Positions 57,401-64,000 of a DNA stretch of 64,000 nt are shown piece by piece. Position numbers and translations under genes: made by a program. Where the stretch lies: assembly GCA_022432975.1 (NCBI GenBank), contig CM039505.1, positions 21,769,338-21,833,337 of the forward strand, read 5' to 3'. Origin of the DNA: Begonia masoniana. Lineage: Eukaryota > Streptophyta > Magnoliopsida > Cucurbitales > Begoniaceae. Each line of letters opens with the position of its first letter. The stretch's first letter is position 1. The notes beneath the pieces are model-generated. The model did not search any database, was not told where the DNA came from, and saw only the letters and a program-made list of their open reading frames with translations.

Positions 57401-57993
57401 TGCTGCATAAACCTAGCAAAAATGGACTCCTAATGCTGCAGAAAACAACAAATAGACAAGAAGAAAAGAAGCAGAAAAATTTTCAAAAACCAGAACAGAA
57501 TTTTGAAAACAAATCAACTCCTAATCATGGACTCTAAACAGAACAAGAAATAATAAACCAGAAAAATCGTTTTGGTTTTCCCGAACAGAACCGAAAATAA
57601 GACAACTTGAAGCAAACCGATTGCTTCATTGGACAAGCATTAAATATGCTTGGACAACACAAGAAACAACAAGCAGAAGACACAACAAAATAGACACAGA
57701 ACAACACTGAAACACAAACAAGCAAAGAAGCAAAGAAGCAAAACAGAAAACACTCTGACGTTTCTAAACATAACAGCAAACAAATTCACCCTAAACAATA
57801 GAGATATACATGCGTGACTCAACACCTAAAACCATCCTAAAACAATCTAAACATTAAACTAAATAAGATATGCATGCTGACAGAAAACAAAACAAAGCCG
57901 AGAAGATACTCAGCAGAAACAGAACAGGGAGAAAATGCACACAAAAAACAGAGACAATGCAATGCATGAAGAGCACTAGTCTCTGATACCAAA
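54447..57993 (-). other. Non-coding internal region of element E
   Basis: No retroviral motif. Contains a direct duplication of about 170 bp (56341-56510 and 56511-56640, ACATGCTTTT start) and a paired GCTCTCGGTCAACAGTTC (56684 and 56740). The same GTCAACA-TTCC block occurs in element G at 61100. Confidence 0.8.
57980..57991 (-). other. Primer-binding site of element E
   Basis: Minus strand TGGTATCAGAGA two bases from the LTR edge at 57994. Confidence 0.85.
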
Positions 57994-59048
57994 TGATGGG
58001 TTCCAGGCCTGCAATGGGGTTAGAAAACGCTTGCAGAAGACAATAAAAACGAAACAACGATCGGTGCTCAAGAACACCCCAAAACAGATGCCTAAAAACA
58101 ACGAAAAACAGAGAATAAACACGAAAATGGAAAGATGCATTCGGTGATGTGGGTGAGAGATCAAATCGGTTTCTTTGCCACAGAGAAGACCGATAAGGGG
58201 AGGGAAATGGAAAACGGAGGTGATGACCCGTTGCTGGCCCAAAAGCTATCGAGCTTCGGGTGAGAAATTCGTCGTTGCCAGCGACGAAATCACAGCGAAG
58301 GGAACTGAAGGTTTCGCCGCCCACCGGCGACTGAGTATTCCTCCGAGCAACCTTTGAACTCGAGGAAGACTTGGCGAAGCCATTAGGCGCTGGGCGCCGG
58401 CGACACCGAGAGAGAAGCTCTCTCTTTCACGGAGAAACTCCGACAGAACGAAGACACGATTCTGTGATTTCCAAAAATACGTTATACTGGCTAACTGATT
58501 TACTGAGAGGGAGGAAGATTAAATACACAGAGAAGAACAGGGGCTTCTGGCGATGGCGATGGCGATGGAAGGCGACTGCAGATGACCGTTGGCGATGAGA
58601 GAAAAGAAAGCCGTTTGGTTCTTCGGCTGAATGAGAAGCAGAAGGCGATGGCGTGCTTCTCACGTGCGGCAACAGCTCCCTTCAGCTGGTTGACGTGGCT
58701 GCTCCTTGCTGATGTGGCTTCCCATTTGTCCACATCAGCTGCTGATGTGGCTCTTTGTTGATGACGTGGCAACTCCAACTTTAATCTTCTATTTTCTAAA
58801 ACTAATACAACGTTTATATAACCTAGACAAATATTATGCTACGAGTTTACCGATAATACAAAAGTTTCGAACAATTAAATTTAAATAAAGTCAAACAAAG
58901 CTTGGTTACAAAAGTTGATAAGGGAAGACAAATTCCCCCTTTAAACCAATGGGTTGTCACCTACAAAATTAGCAAATAAATTAGGCCATAAAGATGGATA
59001 GAAGACGTACCTCAACTTGACTCGGGCTTTGGGCCTCGGGGCACATCA
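57994..59048 (-). repeat. 5' LTR of element E
   Basis: 1055 bp, nearly identical to 53392-54446, with the primer-binding site on its inner edge. Confidence 0.92.
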
Positions 59049-59410
59049 CTATTTTTTGCTCAAATTGAGCATTCCACGGCCAAGCAAAAATAGCCGGCCC
59101 CAGGGTTAGCAAACCCACGCCGGAAGTGACCTAAAACGGCCGGCGATCGGAGCCAAAACCGGCTCGTCACAGTTGGCCATGAACAAACCCGAAACAGGGT
59201 GAAAACCGAACCAAAACAGGGGAGAAACCAAGCCATACCAGGTGGTTCGTGCGCAGAGTCGGCCGGAATCTCCCGTCGCCGTCGTCTGGCCGGAGAACGC
59301 CGGTGTTCGTCGGAGGAGAGGTCGCCGTCGTCTCCTCGTCTCTCTCGGCGTCGGGCTGGAGCTCGAAACAGAATGGCCGAAGGCCATTCTGTTGTTTTTT
59401 TTTTTTTTTG

Positions 59411-59411
59411 T

Positions 59412-59463
<52 letters not shown>

Positions 59464-59464
59464 T
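59411..59464. repeat. (AAT)n microsatellite in LTR F
   Basis: About 17 AAT units after a poly-T run; element D has a shorter TTA run at the equivalent place (36078-36105). Confidence 0.95.
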
Positions 59465-59816
59465 AACTAATAATAAAACTAACCATTTATTAATCCTCGT
59501 TTATCGTTTCGACTCTCGTTAAATCTCGTATATCTCCACAAATTCACACTAATCGTTAGGACCCTAATAACACTTTCTTTTCGTAAAACGAACTTGATTT
59601 ACTATTTTTACGAATTAATATACTAAAAGGCTAAAACGGGAACTCTAGCATTACTCTTCCCGATTTGGGTTTCTAAAATTTCACTTATTCTTCTACAAAC
59701 CCCCATAAATTTCTAGAGTCCTAAAAAAACTATCCGCTCGCACAACGGATCTAATTTACTTATTTACGAAAATAGTCTTGGAGCGGAAACCCGAAAAACT
59801 CGGGTGTTACACAATA

Positions 59817-61735
59817 TACGAAGATATAGCACAAATAATTCATTTCCAAAATATGAGAATTTAATTCGATTAGATAAGAAAAGAGATAATAAAATTCATG
59901 CATGCACGGACATTCTTGTTAAACCTTATTATATGCATACATGTTAGGCATTTAGGACTAGATGTATGGTAAGTTAAAGGTGACTTGGTTAAAGGTTTAG
60001 CTCACTTGAAGACATGGCTTGCAAGGAAGCCCAAATGGTGGCCCAACCCACTCTAAACCCTAACCAACTACCATTAGGCCTATAATCATGGCTATTAGTG
60101 TTTGTAGACTTTTTGGCTGATTTATAAGGAGCATCCACAGATTTTCTCTTCATTGTTGAAGAAGCTTGGAGTAAGGGTCTTCAAGGTAAGCTCGGTTGAG
60201 CATCAACCGTGAGGTTGCGCCCCAAAAAACATCCCTTCTAGCTTGGTAGCTCGTAAGGGTTGTATTAGCCATCTTTTTCTCCATTCTCTTGAGAGTGGAA
60301 AACAGCAAGCAGTGGCTACAAACCGTGTCCATTGAATCAGTTTCTTTTCTTTGGAAGAAAATGTTGCCAAAAGCTTAAAATATTGCTTATTGGCCGATTC
60401 TTGGAGTTTTTGCAAATCTTCTTCTTCTTAATGAATCTTGACCACGCCTTCCACCATCACACACTATACTCACTCCACTAATCTTACATAAAATTTTATT
60501 TCATTTGAAACACATTTGGTTGATCATCTTCATATTTTTGTTTGAGATTTCCTCGGTTTAGCCGATTCCAATGAGCTACGATCCATTTGAGGTTCTTGAG
60601 CTTGTCTTGCAAGCGCGGGCCTAACAAGAATCCTTTGGGTAGATTTCTCAAAATGAATTTCCTCTTCAAAGGTTCTCCTAAATTGGTCTTGTCTGCTTGG
60701 GTTCTCTCTTCTCCTAAGTGGAGCTTGAGGGGACCTATGAAGACCATTCTCCTCTCTTTCTAGCCATTGGCTTACACCTTAAGCCTACGGTTTAAGCTTT
60801 CAAAACATAGGCTTGCACCTTCAAGCCTATGGTTGAAGTTTTCTAAATGTTCTATGAGGCTAGGCTGACCAAAGTTTGGTTTGGGGGTTGATATGGATTG
60901 GCTTTTATAGCCTTGGCTTTGGCTAAAAGATTTACCAAACTTAAACATAATCTAACCCAAACAAAAACACAGCAAACTACAAGAGGATATCAGCAAGATG
61001 GTTCAAAAGAACATCCTAAAACTAATCAAAACAGAGAATGAAATCATTAAGCAAAAATAGAAACAACACAACACAACACAAGAAAATCATAAATAGATGT
61101 TCTCGGTCAACAATTCCAAAGAGTCTCCTAACACATCAGAAAATAAACAAGCTGACCCAAATTGAAAACACCTAAACGATTCTAACATGCTGGATAATGA
61201 AAATAAAACAGTAGAGAATAAAATAGCAGAAACATAAAAGGACACAACTAAAAATAGTGAACAAGCTATCACAATTCTAATCCTAAAATTCAACAAACAC
61301 AACCTAGAATAATATGGGAATTTTGACTTTCATGGTAGCTTAAACTTGAGACAAAAACAGACAAGAAAATAGAAGCAAAACAGTGAACAAGACACTAAAA
61401 TATTCTGACGCTTCTAAACAGATCAACAAGACAGAATAGAACTGAAACACAAAACCGAAAAAATAAACAAGAAAACTCAACAGAAAATAGGTGATTACAC
61501 ATGCTAAACAGTCACGACTACTTATGAGAACACTAAAAGTTAAGAAAAGAAAACTAGAACAGCAAAAATGATGGATTCATGCTTCAAATATTCAAGAAAA
61601 CTCTTAAGAATTAAAACAGAATACAATAGCTAAACATGATATTACTATCGGGTGGGACCAGACAAACATGATAGAACAAAGAAACACGAACAGAGCAAAA
61701 ATTCAAAAACAAGAGCACTTACATTTGATACCAAA
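59817..61735 (-). other. Element G internal 5' region
   Basis: No gag or pol motif. 59935-60130 resembles part of the solo LTR at 32520-32900 (GGACTAGATGTATGGT and TATTAGTGTTTGTAGAC), so an LTR fragment may lie here. 61090-61200 matches the internal region of element E. The minus-strand TTGGTATCAAATG near 61723-61735 is a weakened primer-binding site. Confidence 0.55.
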
Positions 61736-62638
61736 TGTTACGCTACAGGCCAGCAAATGGGATGTAAATATGTTTGTGGAAAACTCGAGAACAATAGAGA
61801 GATCAGTGCTCAAAGGAACACCTCAAAACAGGCGAAGAAAATGCTCAAAACAGAGGAAGAGACGTGAAAATGGAAGGATGATCTCTGGAAGATGGGTAAG
61901 TGAGAAAACCTGATTTCTCACCTCAGAGAATGTCGATGAAGTGTGCAATGCATGGAAATAGGCAGAATGGCCCTTGGCTGGCCAATGAGCAAATTTAAGC
62001 TCTCGGCAGAATTTTTTCCCAGAGGCAGAAACACAATGCCGGGAACGGGGTTTGGCCACCTTCTTCTGCTTTCCAGCTTCAAGAAGCTTGGAGAGAAGGA
62101 TGGAAATGTAAGAAACTTGCAAGCAACCGTGAGCTTGAAGGTAATGGAGGCGCTCTCCTGTCGGGATGATCAACCAAGGATGGTTTTTCTAATATGCCAC
62201 AGCTTATAAATTATCAATCCAAAATCCAAAATCAACCTTTACACGAGTTCAGAGCAAGCTTAATTAGAGCTTGAAGCTCTCAGTTCATCAGCAGAAAGAA
62301 GGAGAAACAAAATGGAAAATAGCCGTTATGGCAACTAGCCATTTAAAAAGCTGCGGCGTCGCTGTCGCTGGCGTTCCACGCGCGCGCGCTGCTTCGTCGC
62401 TCAACGACATGCGCTGCTCTCACGTGCGCCTGATGCGCATGTTGGGAATAATGTGCCCAACAAGCAAATGTGAAGCTCTCAGTTCATCAGCAGAAAGAAG
62501 GAGAAACAAAATGGAAAATAGCCGTTATGGCAACTAGCCATTTAAAAAGCTGCGGCGTCGCTGTCGCTGGCGTTCCACGCGCGCGCGCTGCTTCGTCGCT
62601 CAACGACAGGCGCTGCTCTAACGTGCGCCTGAGGCGCA
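61736..62638 (-). repeat. 5' LTR of element G, cut by element H
   Basis: Starts TGTTACGCTACAGGCC at 61736, related to the E LTR and to 49375-50551. Its downstream half (minus-strand start) is absent here because element H begins at 62639. A 199-bp tandem duplication occupies its end. Confidence 0.7.
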
Positions 62639-62668
62639 TGTTGGGAATAATGTGCCCAACAAGCAAAT
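62271..62668. repeat. 199-bp tandem duplication spanning the G/H boundary
   Basis: Two copies (about 62271-62469 and 62470-62668) differing at a few bases. Each ends with TGTTGGGAATAATGTGCCCA and onward to CAAATG, the first 30 bp of element H. Confidence 0.92.
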
Positions 62669-64000
62669 GTTATGAACATTTTTATTGCTGTAATTAATAA
62701 ATAAATTTTATGATTAATTTTTATGTTTGCATTATTCGATATGCTTTATAAATTCAAAGAAAATCCTTGATTATTTGTGCAATTTTAAATTTACATATAC
62801 GTTGATATATGTGGGATTAAATTTAAAAAGAAATAATCACAATAGTCCATGACTTATATTTGAAGTATAGGATCTTCAAATTAATAAAGTTATAAATATA
62901 GTTCACTTCGTTGAGAACGTATAGTCAAATCCCGACTATATATGTAGTGACATAAAGTGATTGTATTTTATAATATGATTATATAGGACTGGACCAGATG
63001 AAATTATATTGTTCTTATAATATCCGTTGAATGAAGAACAATTAATTTTATCATAATGATGGTCATATATGTATGATCTTAATTCATTGTATTTAGTAGA
63101 CTCCTATTTTATTATAATTTATTCTTTGATTTACTCGGTACAGTTTTGTATGAGTTACATTACATAAACCTTGTATTTTGGGAATAAATTAAATGAGTAG
63201 CTGGGAATGCTAACATTGATACAATGAAATCCATAATACAAGATTCCTTTGTTTGTTAGTTTAGGGATTGAATAATTAGCGCGCAAATTCATAAATGTTA
63301 TGAATTAATTATTCAATCAAGAACTAATGGTAGTAAAGGATAAAGATGTAATATGAGAAGTTAACGGATTTTTATACCTTACTCTATTACGAATCTTAAT
63401 GGAGGATTAATACATATGTAATGACTATATCAATGGACATTACTTTGAGTAAATATACTCTATAGTTCTAAGAGTGCAACTCTAGGTATTTAGTGGAATT
63501 ACTCTAGAGTTAATAATTGTGTTATTTAATATAAAGAGTTTATATTAATTAACAAATATTATTGGAGCTTAGAACTATAGGTCCATCGGTCCCTCTGTTA
63601 TCTTATATCACTATTTAATTTCCATGTTATAAGAATAAATATATAAATGATTAATAATGATTAATCATTTATAAACACTCAAATGAATATATTGTTATTC
63701 AAAATATATAAATAGTTTTTATATTTTGAATTCAAAATAAAATATCTCATTAGATGAGATATTTTTAAGGGATTTGAATTAGATTTGAAGAATCTTATCA
63801 GATGAGATTTGAATTAGATTTAAAGAATCTCATCAGATGAGATTTGATCTTCAAATTTAAAGTGGTTATTTAACAAACTATCAAATCAGAGTTTTTGAAG
63901 TTTGAATAAAAGTAGATCTGAAAAATCTGATTAGATTAGATTTGATCTACGATTGACTTATAGTTTGTTTAATATTTAAAAGTAGATCTGAATAATCTCA
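62639..64000 (+). mobile_element. AT-rich LTR element H, start only
   Basis: Starts TGTTGGG-N9-CCCAACA, a hairpin at an LTR-like start, and continues as AT-rich non-coding sequence to the window end. The block near 63560-63600 (TTGGAGCTTAGAACTATAGG, then TCCATCGGTCCCTC) resembles LTR/leader sequence of some plant copia elements. Palindromic TCTCAT-AGATGAGA repeats lie at 63742-63844. The other end is outside, so the class is tentative. Confidence 0.5.

Larger units (their letters stand above)
53392..59048 (-). mobile_element. Element E, non-autonomous LTR retrotransposon, minus strand
   Basis: Two LTRs of exactly 1055 bp (53392-54446 and 57994-59048), nearly identical, TGATGGGTTCC to GGGGCACATCA on the plus strand. 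The minus-strand primer-binding site is at 57980-57991. The target duplication is ctgtt (53387-53391) and ctatt (59049-59053), one transition apart. The 3.5-kb internal region has no gag or pol motif and is A-rich on the plus strand. At the minus-strand internal/LTR border it reads D-L-R-S-N and then, after a stop, C-A-P-R-P-K, like B and G. High LTR identity indicates recent insertion; the proteins must come from elsewhere. Confidence 0.92.
51497..59811 (-). mobile_element. Solo LTR F (gypsy, minus strand), split by element E
   Basis: Minus strand starts TGTAACACCCGAG at 59811 and ends GGGACGTTACA at 51497; perfect target duplication caata (51492-51496, 59812-59816). Without E it is about 2.65 kb. 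It is related to the D LTR: shared palindrome block (53096-53165), GC-rich block (59090-59370) and hairpin ACAGAATGG (59368-59392). It lacks the 25-bp array, having a three-copy hairpin repeat (52439-52680) in a similar position. No internal region exists, so it is a solo LTR inserted in the internal part of element G. Confidence 0.9.

Overview
The window reads as repeat-rich heterochromatin from a flowering-plant nuclear genome. It holds stacked, mostly degenerate LTR retrotransposons, a 5S-derived Cassandra miniature retrotransposon, a Sirevirus-type copia element, a non-autonomous hAT element and a foldback element. I found no intact host gene, no tRNA gene and no complete rRNA gene. The plant assignment rests on the Cassandra 5S-like LTRs, the Sirevirus gag-pol, the TGGTATCAGAG (initiator-Met tRNA) primer-binding sites and the plant-type Ty3/gypsy remnants.

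Left part (1-14513). A minus-strand gypsy LTR ends at 1777. A near-identical head-to-tail duplication follows (2031-8266 and 8267-14513). Each copy carries a stop-riddled gypsy gag-pol, a minus-strand LTR with its primer-binding site, and an LTR-like segment containing an unrecognised exon/intron-like stretch. Single-base indels pile up at the junction between the copies, so an assembly error must be considered.

Nested centre (14545-34119). A minus-strand LTR (C), split by an hAT element and a foldback element, belongs to an element whose internal region was hit by plus-strand element B (17374-33975, TSD tggct). B contains a three-LTR Cassandra composite (TSD aaaat). That composite contains a 10.6-kb Sirevirus (18903-29487, TSD ggctg) with broken gag and pol but an uninterrupted 725-residue extra ORF. 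The 3' LTR of B carries a further solo LTR (TSD gctct).

Copia/LARD block (34120-48049). A degenerate copia element is split inside its coding region by element D (35859-47269). D is a non-coding LARD whose roughly 5-kb LTRs are largely made of a 25-bp minisatellite. The right array is 80 perfect copies (exactly 2000 bp); the left array is a mosaic of variants.

Right part (48050-64000). An LTR fragment (J) is followed by a minus-strand non-autonomous element G (49375 to beyond 62638). G was entered by a gypsy solo LTR F (51497-59811, TSD caata), which was itself entered by element E (53392-59048, two 1055-bp LTRs). At 62639 another element (H, AT-rich) interrupts G and runs off the window.

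Insertion order can be read from the TSDs: C before B before Cassandra before Sirevirus; copia K before D; G before F before E. Three recurring structural signals stand out: LTR-embedded minisatellites with hairpins, palindromes shared between diverged LTR families, and repeated copies of the internal/LTR junction inside the B/C/E/G/J group of elements.
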